Source of the DNA: an uncultured Dorea sp. | Lineage (GTDB): Bacteria; Bacillota; Clostridia; Lachnospirales; Lachnospiraceae | Assembly (NCBI GenBank): GCA_910577685.1 | Contig: CAJTOH010000016.1 | Span: 18,871 to 82,870, forward strand | DNA: 64,000 nucleotides | Reading direction: 5' to 3' | Shown: in pieces, positions 35,499 through 44,459 of the stretch | How positions within the stretch are numbered: the stretch's first letter is position 1 | How the letters are laid out: each line of letters begins with the position of its first letter | Program-made: the position numbers and the translations under genes | Notes under the pieces: generated by a model | Told to the model about the DNA's origin: nothing | Seen by the model: the letters and a program-made list of their open reading frames with translations, nothing else | Databases searched by the model: none

Positions 35499-36278
35499 AT
35501 GAAGACGGTTTATGTGTGTAACGATACGATAACAGGTATTTTTTCCGGGATTTATGATGCATGGAAAGCCGGAAAAGGGGAAGAAGATTGTGAGATTGCC
35601 CTGCGCGGGATGCTGGATTTCCAGTTGTTCTGCGATTATGTGGAAGTGGAAGAGACAGAGCATAAGGCGATCGCGGTGGAGGCGTTAATTAGGAAGCACT
35701 TGGGAGAACACGCATACGGAGCCATTTACCATGCGGCTATGTCGGCGGATAAGGGCAAAGGGGACGCGGTATTAGGGACGATGCTTGCAGCCAGACAGAT
35801 TCCGGACAGCCGGAAGATCATGGATCACCTCGGACATCCGAAGGTAGAGAAGGTCTTTGAGCTTGGCAGGAATGTGTTCGGGGAGGCTCATAGTTATAAA
35901 GGATTTCTGCGGTTTCGGGAGTTGAAAAACGGCGTGCTTTATGCGGAAATTGCGCCAAAGAATCAGGTCTTAACCTGTCTGGCTCCTCATTTTGCCGACC
36001 GGCTGCCTGTGGAGAACTGGATGATTCATGACAGGAACCATAAGATGTTTGCAGTCCATGAGGCGGGGAAACGGTGGGTGATCGTGTGGGGGGATAAGTT
36101 TGACGAGAAGATTTTTGACGACGTGTCTGAGAAGGAGGAGGAATATGCAAGACTGTGGGCCGGCTTCTGCCGGACGATCGCTATTGAATCCCGCATGAAT
36201 CCTAAGTGTCAGCGTCAGCATCTCCCTTACCGCTACCGATCGGATATGGTGGAATTCACAAATTATAGTAATCCTTAA
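35499..36278 (+). CDS. TIGR03915/DUF4130 probable DNA-repair partner protein
   Basis: About 259 residues from the ATG at 35499 (GAGGG six bases upstream; the ATG at 35493 is too close). The N-terminus TVYVCNDTITGIFSGIYDAW and the block EKVFELGRNVFGEAHSYKGF, then PHFADRLPVENWMIHDRNH, are the landmarks of the DUF4130 family. In other genomes this protein can be fused to uracil-DNA glycosylase, which links it to base repair. It starts 29 bases after the radical SAM gene and is surely in the same operon. The biochemical role is unknown. Confidence 0.87.
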   Translation: MKTVYVCNDTITGIFSGIYDAWKAGKGEEDCEIALRGMLDFQLFCDYVEVEETEHKAIAVEALIRKHLGEHAYGAIYHAAMSADKGKGDAVLGTMLAARQIPDSRKIMDHLGHPKVEKVFELGRNVFGEAHSYKGFLRFRELKNGVLYAEIAPKNQVLTCLAPHFADRLPVENWMIHDRNHKMFAVHEAGKRWVIVWGDKFDEKIFDDVSEKEEEYARLWAGFCRTIAIESRMNPKCQRQHLPYRYRSDMVEFTNYSNP

Positions 36279-36399
36279 AAAAATGCACTGCAAACGCCTT
36301 GTCCATGATATAATACTTTATTGGATGAACCCGGATGGGACATATCATATTATGGTTCTGCCCTTAAAGGGCAGTTCGGAGGGGTTGAAATTGGAGTAT

Positions 36400-38829
36400 A
36401 TGGATAAGGAAGAGCCGTTGATCCGTATTTCGGTACGGAATCTGGTAGAATTCGTTCTTCGAAGCGGCGATATTGATAACCGGGCGGCGGGGGCGGACCG
36501 GGACGCCATGCTGCTGGGCGGAAAGATCCACAGAAAGATCCAAAGGAAGATGGGGGCGGAATATCAGGCGGAGGTACCGCTGAAGCATGAGATTACATGC
36601 AGGGGATTTACTTTGGCGGTAGAGGGCCGTGCAGACGGAATAATCCGGAGGACGGAAGGGATTGTGGTCGATGAGATTAAGGGGATTTTCAGGGAATTGG
36701 AATATCTGGAAGAGCCGGTGAAGGTACACTTAGCCCAAGCGAAGTGCTATGCATATATCTATGCTTACGACCATGAATTGGAAGAGATCGGAGTTCAGAT
36801 GACATATTGTAATCTGGAATCGGAAGAGATCAAACGTTTTCAGAGCGTGTATACCTTCGAGACATTGAAGGCGTGGTTTCTGGAGGTAATCGGACGTTAT
36901 GAAAAGTGGGCGAGATACCAGATTGAGTGGAAGGAGAAGCGGGACGCGTCCATTAAGCAGGTTGTGTTCCCCTTTGCGTACAGGGAGGGACAGAAGGAGC
37001 TGGTATCTTCCGTATATCGGACAATTCTGCGCAGGAAGAAGCTGTTTATTCAAGCGCCTACAGGGGTAGGGAAGACCATTTCGACCGTATTTCCGGCTGT
37101 GAAGGCAGTGGGGGAAGGGCTGGGGGAGAAGATCTTCTATTTGACAGCGAAGACGATCACCCGGACAGTGGCGTGGCAGGCGTTTGAGACGCTGCGGGAG
37201 CAGTGTCTGCGCATGAAGGTTATTGTGCTTACGGCAAAGGAGAAGGTTTGTTTCTGTGAGGAGACGAACTGCAATCCGGATGCGTGTCCCTACGCCAAGG
37301 GGCATTTTGACAGGGTTAATGACGCGGTATACGAGTTGATTACATCCTCCGACGAGCTGAATCGGGAGCTTCTGGAGGAACAGGCGAGGAAGTGGAAGGT
37401 GTGTCCCCATGAGATGACTCTCGACGTCTCTGAGTGGGCGGATGCGGTGATCTGCGACTATAATTATGTGTTTGATCCCAACGCCCATCTGAGAAGATTT
37501 TTTGGCGAGGGGAATAAAGGGGGATATCTGTTCCTGATCGACGAGGCGCATAATCTGGTGGAACGGGGAAGGAAGATGTATAGCGCAGAGATCTGCAAAG
37601 AGGACTTCCTGCGCATTAAGAAGCTGGTCAGAGTGAGGGATGGAAAACTGGCGGGAAGATTGGAAGATTGCAACCGGCAGCTTCTTGCTTTGAAGAGAGA
37701 GTGCGAGGGCTGTCAGGTGTTGAACAGTGTTTCTCACGTTTATTTGAAATTAATGTCATTGATGACCGAGATGGAGCGTTTTCTGGAGGAATGTAGGGAA
37801 GAGGAGATTCGCAAGGAAGTATTGGAACTGTATTTCACGGTAAGAATGTTTATTAATGTCCATGACGGGCTGGATGAGAATTACTTGATATACTCGGAGA
37901 TTGAGGATACGGGAAAGTTCAGGCTCTGCCTGTTCTGTGTGAATCCGGCAAATTGTCTTAAGGAATTTCTGGATAAGGGGAATAGTACCGTATTCTTTTC
38001 TGCGACGCTGCTTCCAATTCATTATTATAAGAAGCTTCTCAGTACATCGAAGGAGGATTATGCGATTTATGCGGAATCCCCCTTTGATCCGAAGAAGAGG
38101 AGGCTCCTCCTTGGAACGGATGTCAGCACGAAATATACAAGACGGAGCAGAGAGATGTATAGACGGTACGCAAGGTATCTGATACAAACGGCTCATGGGA
38201 AAGCAGGAAATTATATGGCTTTTTTCCCTTCCTATCAATTCATGGAGGAAGTTTATGAGGAATTCCTCGGTATTCTTGCAGATGAAGAGGAAGGTAAGGC
38301 GGAGGATATCGAATATGTAATGCAGTCCCGCCATATGACGGAGGAGGCGAGAGAGATCTTCCTTGAGAATTTCGGGGAATCCCGCAGGAACAGTCTGGTG
38401 GGGTTCTGTGTGATGGGAGGTATTTTTTCGGAGGGTATCGACCTTGCGCAGGACCAGCTCATTGGAGCGGTGATTGTCGGTACGGGGCTTCCGCAGGTAT
38501 GCCGGGAGAGGGAATTATTGAAGTCCTATTTTGATGCCCATGGTTATCGGGGATTTGATTATGCATACTTATATCCGGGCATGAATAAGGTTCTGCAGTC
38601 TGCGGGGAGGGTGATTCGTACCGACGAAGACAGAGGCGTGATTCTTTTGCTGGACGAAAGGTTTACCGACGCAAGATATCAGGAGACGTTCCCGCGGGAA
38701 TGGCGGGAGTATGGGATCTGTTCCGTGGATAATGTGACAGGTCAGACGGAGGAGTTTTGGGCGCAGTTTAATGATGCCGGCTCACAAGGAGATATAGCCG
38801 GACGACGGACAGATGGAGGGAATTGTTAG
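36400..38829 (+). CDS. DinG/XPD-like DNA helicase with N-terminal Cas4-like nuclease region
   Basis: About 809 residues from the ATG at 36400; TTG codons at 36385 and 36391 are alternatives, and the frame is open from 36283. The first 200 residues have a PD-(D/E)XK nuclease pattern (EGRADGIIR, then VVDEIKG with D91, E92, K94). The helicase follows: Walker A QAPTGVGKT (218-226), a cysteine cluster CEETNCNPDACPYAKG with a further CPH, which likely holds an iron-sulphur centre, and FLIDEAHNL (DEAH at 381-384). The C-terminal RecA domain has GRVIRTDEDRGVI. This is a 5' to 3' XPD/DinG-type repair helicase. It is close behind the DUF4130 gene, although a TGATATAAT element at 36306 may give it its own promoter. 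Confidence 0.87.
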   Translation: MDKEEPLIRISVRNLVEFVLRSGDIDNRAAGADRDAMLLGGKIHRKIQRKMGAEYQAEVPLKHEITCRGFTLAVEGRADGIIRRTEGIVVDEIKGIFRELEYLEEPVKVHLAQAKCYAYIYAYDHELEEIGVQMTYCNLESEEIKRFQSVYTFETLKAWFLEVIGRYEKWARYQIEWKEKRDASIKQVVFPFAYREGQKELVSSVYRTILRRKKLFIQAPTGVGKTISTVFPAVKAVGEGLGEKIFYLTAKTITRTVAWQAFETLREQCLRMKVIVLTAKEKVCFCEETNCNPDACPYAKGHFDRVNDAVYELITSSDELNRELLEEQARKWKVCPHEMTLDVSEWADAVICDYNYVFDPNAHLRRFFGEGNKGGYLFLIDEAHNLVERGRKMYSAEICKEDFLRIKKLVRVRDGKLAGRLEDCNRQLLALKRECEGCQVLNSVSHVYLKLMSLMTEMERFLEECREEEIRKEVLELYFTVRMFINVHDGLDENYLIYSEIEDTGKFRLCLFCVNPANCLKEFLDKGNSTVFFSATLLPIHYYKKLLSTSKEDYAIYAESPFDPKKRRLLLGTDVSTKYTRRSREMYRRYARYLIQTAHGKAGNYMAFFPSYQFMEEVYEEFLGILADEEEGKAEDIEYVMQSRHMTEEAREIFLENFGESRRNSLVGFCVMGGIFSEGIDLAQDQLIGAVIVGTGLPQVCRERELLKSYFDAHGYRGFDYAYLYPGMNKVLQSAGRVIRTDEDRGVILLLDERFTDARYQETFPREWREYGICSVDNVTGQTEEFWAQFNDAGSQGDIAGRRTDGGNC

Positions 38830-38833
38830 GAAT

Positions 38834-39586
38834 ATGATAAAAAAGGAAGGAACAGGAAGGCGTCTTGCGGCTCGTCTTGCGGCGTCCCTTGCGATGCTGC
38901 TGGCGATCTTAGCGATGCTTCTGACCAGTTTTCAACTGGCGATCTATGGAGATTCGGATTATAAATTCTACGAGAAAGAATATCGGAAATACCGGGTTAC
39001 GGACGCCCTTGATATGAAGCTTGCGGATGTCATGAAGGTTACGGATTACATGATGGATTATCTGATTGGCAGGGAAGAGGAGCTGTCCGTTGTAACTGAG
39101 GTAGACGGCAGGACGCAGGATTTTTTCAACGAACAGGACAGATTTCATATGGGAGAAGTGCGGGATCTGTTCTTGGGAGGTTTGAAGCTGCGCAACGTGT
39201 GCGCCGTGCTTGCAGCGCTTCTGATTCTGGGGTTAATTGTCACGAAGGAAGATTGCAGGTCCCTTCTTCCGAAGGCTTATTTCGGCGCGGTCATTGTATT
39301 GTTTGCTGTAAGCGCCCTGCTTGCGGCTGCATTTACCGCGGACTTTACGCGCTGCTTTACGATCTTTCACGAGATTTTTTTTGACAATGACCTGTGGATG
39401 TTTAATCCCAGTGAAGATTACATGATCCGTATGCTTCCGGAAGGGTTCTTTTCCGATATGGTTGTCAGGATCGGATTGATATTTATGGCGATGGTCTTTG
39501 GGGTGGGAATAGGACTTGCAATTTGGAGAAAATATGTAAATCATAAAGAAAAAATGGTTATATTAACTAAAAATATGATACAATGA
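38834..39586 (+). CDS. TIGR01906 family integral membrane protein
   Basis: About 250 residues with four hydrophobic segments: near residues 15-40, 115-135, 145-165 and 210-235. The pattern LAMLLTSFQLAIYGDSDYKFYEKEYRKY and the later EIFFDNDLWMFNPSEDYMIRMLPEGFF is typical of the TIGR01906/DUF1461 family, which has no known function. The ATG at 38834 is chosen; one at 38813 would overlap the helicase gene by 17 bases. It is translationally close to the helicase gene, but no functional link is evident. Confidence 0.8.
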   Translation: MIKKEGTGRRLAARLAASLAMLLAILAMLLTSFQLAIYGDSDYKFYEKEYRKYRVTDALDMKLADVMKVTDYMMDYLIGREEELSVVTEVDGRTQDFFNEQDRFHMGEVRDLFLGGLKLRNVCAVLAALLILGLIVTKEDCRSLLPKAYFGAVIVLFAVSALLAAAFTADFTRCFTIFHEIFFDNDLWMFNPSEDYMIRMLPEGFFSDMVVRIGLIFMAMVFGVGIGLAIWRKYVNHKEKMVILTKNMIQ

Positions 39587-39674
39587 GATAGCGCACATAC
39601 GCGTGCATTGTCATCGGCCGGTCGGCCGGCGGCATATAAGAACAGCAGCAAAAACCAGGTATGGAGGAGAAGGT

Positions 39675-42600
39675 ATGGGCAGAGTAAGACGAGTGTATGT
39701 AGAGAAAAAAGTTGGCTTTGGAGTACAGGCGCAGGATCTTCAGCATGAGATCGGCGGTTATCTCGGTATTCAGGATGTAGAGAAAGTACGCGTCCTGATC
39801 CGCTATGATGTGGAAAATATTTCGGATGAGACTTTCGAGAAGGCCTGCAGGGGCGTCTTCGCGGAGCCTCCGGTTGATACGCTGTATCAGGAAGAGTTTC
39901 CAATGACAGAAGCCTGCCGGGTTTTCTCTGTGGAATTTTTGCCGGGACAGTTTGACCAGCGTGCAGATTCCGCAATTCAGTGCGTGCAGTTCATCAGGGA
40001 GGATGAGCAGCCTGTGATCAAGACGGCTACGACGTATGTGATTCGGGGAAAGAACGGGTTGATTTCAGAGGAGGAATTCGAGAGAATTAAGGCGCACTGT
40101 ATCAATCCGGTTGATTCCAGAGAGACTGGGATGGAAAAGCCCGAGACTTTGGTGGTAGAGTTTGACGAGCCGGAAGATGTGAAGACTTTTGACGGTTTCA
40201 GAGATATGGAAGAGGGTGAGTTAAAGGAATTATACGGTTCTTTGGGACTTGCTATGACTTTTAAGGATTTTCAGCATATTCAGAACTATTTCAAAGAAGA
40301 GGAAGATCGGGATCCGACTATGACAGAGATCCGCGTTCTTGACACCTATTGGTCCGATCACTGCCGTCATACGACTTTCTCTACGGAGCTTACGGAGGTA
40401 TCCTTTGGAGAGGGAGACTATCGGGAACCTATGGAGGCGGCTTATCGGCAATATCTGGAGGATCACAGCGAGATCTTCAAGGGAAGAGAGGACAAGTTTG
40501 TGTGTCTGATGGATCTGGCTCTGATGGCGATGCGGAAGTTGAAGAAGGAAGGAAAGTTAGACGATCAGGAAGAATCCGACGAGATCAACGCCTGCAGTAT
40601 CGTTGTGCCGGTCAAAGTGGACGGTGTGGAGGAAGAGTGGCTTGTGAACTTCAAGAACGAGACCCACAATCATCCCACAGAGATTGAGCCTTTCGGAGGC
40701 GCCGCCACCTGCCTTGGAGGGGCTATCCGGGATCCCCTGTCAGGCCGTACCTACGTCTATCAGGCAATGCGCGTGACAGGCGCGGCAGATCCTACCGTAT
40801 CTGTTGATGATACGATGAAGGGAAAACTTCCTCAGAAGAAGCTGGTGCGCGAAGCTGCTCACGGTTATAGTTCCTACGGCAATCAGATCGGGCTGGCGAC
40901 CGGGGCCGTGAAGGAGATCTACCATCCTAATTATGTGGCTAAGCGCATGGAGATTGGAGCCGTGTTAGGGGCTGCGCCGAGGCGTGCCGTGATCCGGGAG
41001 ACTTCCGATCCGGGAGATATCATCATTCTGCTTGGGGGACGTACCGGACGGGACGGCTGCGGCGGCGCTACCGGTTCTTCAAAGGTGCATACGGAGGAAT
41101 CCACTAAGACCTGCGGCGCGGAGGTACAGAAGGGCAATCCGCCGACAGAGCGTAAGATCCAGCGTCTGTTCCGCCGTGAGGAGGTCAGCAGGCTGATTAA
41201 GAAATGTAATGATTTCGGGGCCGGAGGAGTGTCTGTTGCCATCGGAGAGTTGGCGGACGGCCTGCGTGTGGATCTGGATAAGGTTCCCAAGAAGTATGCG
41301 GGACTTGACGGAACGGAGATCGCGATCTCGGAATCTCAGGAGCGTATGGCCGTGGTTGTGGATCCGAAGAATGTTGATGAATTCATGGGATATGCCAAGG
41401 AAGAGAACCTGGAGTCTACCTGTGTGGCAGTCGTGACAGAGGAGCCGAGGCTTGTGCTGTCCTGGAGGGGCAGGGAGATTGTGAATCTTTCCCGTGCATT
41501 TCTGGATACGAACGGAGCGCATCAGGAGACAAAGGTTGCGGTCGATATCCCCAGCAGGAAGAACAGTATTCTTGTGCGTGAAGAAGTGGGGGATGTGAGG
41601 GAACGTTGGATGTCTATGCTGAAAGACCTGAACGTTTGCTCTCAGAAAGGGCTTGTGGAGATGTTCGACGGATCCATCGGCGCGGCTTCTGTGTTCATGC
41701 CCCACGGAGGAAAGTACCAGTTGACGGAAACGCAGGCCATGGTTGCGAAGCTTCCTGTTCCCAAGGGAGATTGCGATACGGTAACCATGATGAGTTACGG
41801 GTTTGATCCATATCTGTCAACTTGGAGTCCATACCATGGAGCAATCTATGCCGTGACCGAATCAGTGGCGAAGATTGTTGCGGCCGGCGGCGACTATCGT
41901 AAGATTCGGTTTACATTTCAGGAATATTTCCGCCGTATGACGGAGGATCCGCATAGATGGAGTCAGCCGTTTGCGGCGCTTCTGGGAGCGTACCATGCGC
42001 AGCTTGGATTCGGCCTGCCTTCCATTGGAGGCAAAGACAGTATGTCGGGAACCTTTGAGGATATTGACGTACCGCCGACGCTGGTTTCGTTTGCCGTGGA
42101 TGTAGCCCGGGAGAAGGATATTATTACGCCGGAACTAAAACAGGCCGGCAGTAAGCTGATCTGGCTGCGGATCATGACGGACGAGTACGATATACCCGTA
42201 TATGAACAGGTAATGGAGCAGTACGGCAAATTTACTCAGGATATCCGTGAGGGAAGGATTCGGTCAGCCTATGCGCTTGACAGGCATGGAATCGCGGCTG
42301 CGGTCAGCAAGATGGCGTTTGGAAACGGGATGGGCGTTAAGATCGAGCATAACGTAGACGAGAGGGATCTGTTTACCCCGTCGTTCGGCGATATCATAGC
42401 GGAGGTTCCGGCAGAAAAAGTCGGGGAGCTTCGTATTACGTACACCGTGATCGGCGAGGTCACGGATGACGCGGCATTTTCTTATAGGGATGTCAGGATT
42501 GAGGCGGCAGACGCAAAGGAAGCATGGAAGGGAACCCTTGAGAAGGTATTTCCGACGAACTCCAACGCCCAGGGGCAGGAGGAGAAGGTTGAGAAGGGGC

Positions 42601-43442
42601 TGTATGACGCGAAGGAGGTCCATATCTGTAACCGCAAGATTGGGGTGCCGACCGTATTTATTCCGGTCTTTCCGGGGACGAACTGTGAGTATGACAGTGC
42701 AAAGGCATTTGAGAGGGCGGGAGCCAGGACGATTGTCCGGGTGTTCCGCAATATGAGCGCAGAGGACATTCTGGATTCCGTGAGCGTCTTCGAGAAGGCT
42801 ATCGACCAGTCGCAGATCATTATGTTCCCGGGGGGCTTCAGCGCGGGCGACGAGCCGGACGGTTCGGCTAAGTTCTTCGCAACCGCATTCCAGAATGTGA
42901 AGATGAAGGAAGCGGTTGAGCGTCTCTTGAACGAGAGGGACGGTCTGGCGCTTGGAATCTGCAACGGTTTCCAGACCCTTGTAAAACTTGGACTGCTTCC
43001 AAAGGGAGCGATTACGGGACAAAATGAAGATTCACCGACTCTTACCTATAATACTATCGGGCGTCATATTTCTAAGATGGTGTATACAAAGGTGGTTTCC
43101 AATAAGTCGCCGTGGCTTTTGCAGGCAAAGCTTGGCGGGGTATATGTCAATCCTGCGTCCAATGGAGAGGGACGTTTTGTGGCGAATTCCGAGTGGATTG
43201 AAAAGCTTTTTGCCAATGGGCAGGTGGCTACCCAGTATTGTGATCCCGATGGGAATATCACGCTGAACGAGGAGTGGAATGTCAATGGTTCCTACTGTGC
43301 GGTTGAGGGGATTACCAGTCCGGACGGACGGGTATTCGGTAAGATGGCACATTCGGAGAGACGTGGAAGGTCTGTGGCCGTGAATATTTACGGCGAACAG
43401 GATCTAAAGATCTTTGAGTCAGGAGTTGCGTATTTTAAATAG
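39675..43442 (+). CDS. purL: Phosphoribosylformylglycinamidine synthase (single-chain)
   Basis: A 1255-residue large PurL from the ATG at 39675 (GGAGGAGAAGG upstream). It converts FGAR, ATP and glutamine to FGAM in purine synthesis. The N-terminal PurS-like part is followed by the synthase domains (YWSDHCRHTTF, FKNETHNHPTEIEPFGGAAT, GGRTGRDGCGGATGS) and a C-terminal class I glutaminase with the nucleophile in LGICNGFQTL. Single-chain PurL is usual in Lachnospiraceae and in proteobacteria, whereas many Firmicutes use three subunits. It is monocistronic with a strong terminator. I see no purine riboswitch in the 88 bases upstream, only small GC-rich hairpins. Confidence 0.95.
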   Translation: MGRVRRVYVEKKVGFGVQAQDLQHEIGGYLGIQDVEKVRVLIRYDVENISDETFEKACRGVFAEPPVDTLYQEEFPMTEACRVFSVEFLPGQFDQRADSAIQCVQFIREDEQPVIKTATTYVIRGKNGLISEEEFERIKAHCINPVDSRETGMEKPETLVVEFDEPEDVKTFDGFRDMEEGELKELYGSLGLAMTFKDFQHIQNYFKEEEDRDPTMTEIRVLDTYWSDHCRHTTFSTELTEVSFGEGDYREPMEAAYRQYLEDHSEIFKGREDKFVCLMDLALMAMRKLKKEGKLDDQEESDEINACSIVVPVKVDGVEEEWLVNFKNETHNHPTEIEPFGGAATCLGGAIRDPLSGRTYVYQAMRVTGAADPTVSVDDTMKGKLPQKKLVREAAHGYSSYGNQIGLATGAVKEIYHPNYVAKRMEIGAVLGAAPRRAVIRETSDPGDIIILLGGRTGRDGCGGATGSSKVHTEESTKTCGAEVQKGNPPTERKIQRLFRREEVSRLIKKCNDFGAGGVSVAIGELADGLRVDLDKVPKKYAGLDGTEIAISESQERMAVVVDPKNVDEFMGYAKEENLESTCVAVVTEEPRLVLSWRGREIVNLSRAFLDTNGAHQETKVAVDIPSRKNSILVREEVGDVRERWMSMLKDLNVCSQKGLVEMFDGSIGAASVFMPHGGKYQLTETQAMVAKLPVPKGDCDTVTMMSYGFDPYLSTWSPYHGAIYAVTESVAKIVAAGGDYRKIRFTFQEYFRRMTEDPHRWSQPFAALLGAYHAQLGFGLPSIGGKDSMSGTFEDIDVPPTLVSFAVDVAREKDIITPELKQAGSKLIWLRIMTDEYDIPVYEQVMEQYGKFTQDIREGRIRSAYALDRHGIAAAVSKMAFGNGMGVKIEHNVDERDLFTPSFGDIIAEVPAEKVGELRITYTVIGEVTDDAAFSYRDVRIEAADAKEAWKGTLEKVFPTNSNAQGQEEKVEKGLYDAKEVHICNRKIGVPTVFIPVFPGTNCEYDSAKAFERAGARTIVRVFRNMSAEDILDSVSVFEKAIDQSQIIMFPGGFSAGDEPDGSAKFFATAFQNVKMKEAVERLLNERDGLALGICNGFQTLVKLGLLPKGAITGQNEDSPTLTYNTIGRHISKMVYTKVVSNKSPWLLQAKLGGVYVNPASNGEGRFVANSEWIEKLFANGQVATQYCDPDGNITLNEEWNVNGSYCAVEGITSPDGRVFGKMAHSERRGRSVAVNIYGEQDLKIFESGVAYFK

Positions 43443-43448
43443 CAGGAA

Positions 43449-43478
43449 GGGGCTGTTTTGGCAGCCCCGTTTTCTTTT
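43449..43478 (+). terminator. Rho-independent terminator of purL
   Basis: GGGGCTG (43449-43455) pairs perfectly with CAGCCCC (43462-43468) and a T-rich run follows. It starts six bases after the purL stop codon. Confidence 0.88.
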
Positions 43479-43540
43479 GGACATAAAAACAGAGCTGCTG
43501 CTTTGGCAGATTATTATCTGCTTTTGCAACAGCCCCTTGA

Positions 43541-44152
43541 TTACCACATCTTATTCAACTGCTGTCGGTATACAAACTGACGGACATCTCGTTCTGCACT
43601 TTTCGGCAGATTCGCAAACTGACATCCATAACCAAAATAATCATCTCGGATGACCGTTTCACGCAACACAGAAGCCTGCATCTCCTGAGGTTTCTTCATG
43701 AAGCTATACTCGAATTCAAAGTGTTCGCCTATGTCCAGCCTTGTGTTGGTAGTAAGATAGACGCCGCCCACGCTGATATTCTGGATAGTACCGGTGAAGC
43801 GTCCGTGATTCTCGGAAATAAAGGTGGATTCTTTGGCCATCCTTACCCGAAGTTCTTTCTGACGCTGCAGGATCTCGATCATTTCAAGAATCTTACAGTC
43901 GGCGATCCATGGCTCTAGTATGTAGGGATCCGTATTCTTCCGAACTTCGAGTTCGGAAAAAGTCTTGACATAGCCAACCTGACTGTCGCAAAAATCAATC
44001 CGAAGCCGGTCGGTATGTTCACTTAGTCCACTCTCGTCTTCAAAATGAAGAGTAATCTTATCCTCCATGCATCTAACACGGGCCCTTAACAGAATCTCTG
44101 ATGCGGAATCCGGTTCATAAACTATGCATGAGCTGCAATTCTTTAAGATCAT
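43541..44152 (-). CDS. PilZ-domain (c-di-GMP receptor-like) protein
   Basis: A 203-residue cytoplasmic protein with a YcgR-like layout: an N-terminal beta-rich half and a C-terminal PilZ domain (about 95-200). The PilZ pattern is RQKELRVRM followed by NISVGGVYLTT, the N-x-S-x-x-G block. The canonical RxxxR pair that grips c-di-GMP is imperfect here, with Gln where the second arginine of RRxxxR is usual, so binding strength is uncertain. It is divergent from the phosphorelay genes starting at 44460, which include a c-di-GMP enzyme, and could be its effector, for example on motility or surface polymers. Confidence 0.82.
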   Translation of the reverse strand: MILKNCSSCIVYEPDSASEILLRARVRCMEDKITLHFEDESGLSEHTDRLRIDFCDSQVGYVKTFSELEVRKNTDPYILEPWIADCKILEMIEILQRQKELRVRMAKESTFISENHGRFTGTIQNISVGGVYLTTNTRLDIGEHFEFEYSFMKKPQEMQASVLRETVIRDDYFGYGCQFANLPKSAERDVRQFVYRQQLNKMW

Positions 44153-44201
44153 GACTCGAAAAATTCCTCCTTATTTAGAAGTAATCCATTTGGCTAGACT
44201 T

Positions 44202-44230
44202 ATTCTATCATGATGATTCATGAATTGCAA
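44202..44230 (-). promoter_or_regulatory. Promoter of the PilZ gene
   Basis: On the minus strand TTGCAA (44230-44225), a 17-base spacer and TAGAAT (44207-44202) form a good promoter about 50 bases before the PilZ start codon. Confidence 0.6.
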
Positions 44231-44323
44231 TGACATTTTAAAATAATGGTGACGAATTGTGGACCTGAATTTTTGAAAAAAACATAAGAAATATATAAGA
44301 AGCAGAGAAATTTCAGAAATGAA

Positions 44324-44352
44324 TTGATTTCGTTGGAAGGATTGTTTATAAT
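44324..44352 (+). promoter_or_regulatory. Promoter of the phosphorelay operon
   Basis: TTGATT (44324-44329), a 17-base spacer and TATAAT (44347-44352) stand about 108 bases before the hybrid kinase start. The 307-bp gap between the divergent PilZ and kinase genes holds these two promoters and nothing else I can recognise. Confidence 0.68.
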
Positions 44353-44459
44353 GAGTTTGGTAAGATGCAGATATTAATGCCTTTATTGAAACAGTGCATG
44401 GCAAAGTCCGGAAGTGGGGATGCCCGGATAATATAGGAACTAAGAAGAGGGATATAAGC

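Noticed and set aside
36385..36400. LexA-like control of the helicase gene by its own site
   Set aside because: No GAAC-N4-GTTC motif is seen in the 120 bases before it; any SOS control would come from the upstream operon promoter.
36730..37737. Open frame of 335 codons on the minus strand inside the helicase gene
   Set aside because: The opposite frame carries intact helicase motifs; the antisense product has no family features.
39587..39674. Purine riboswitch upstream of purL
   Set aside because: The 88 bases contain only short GC-rich hairpins and none of the conserved riboswitch core.
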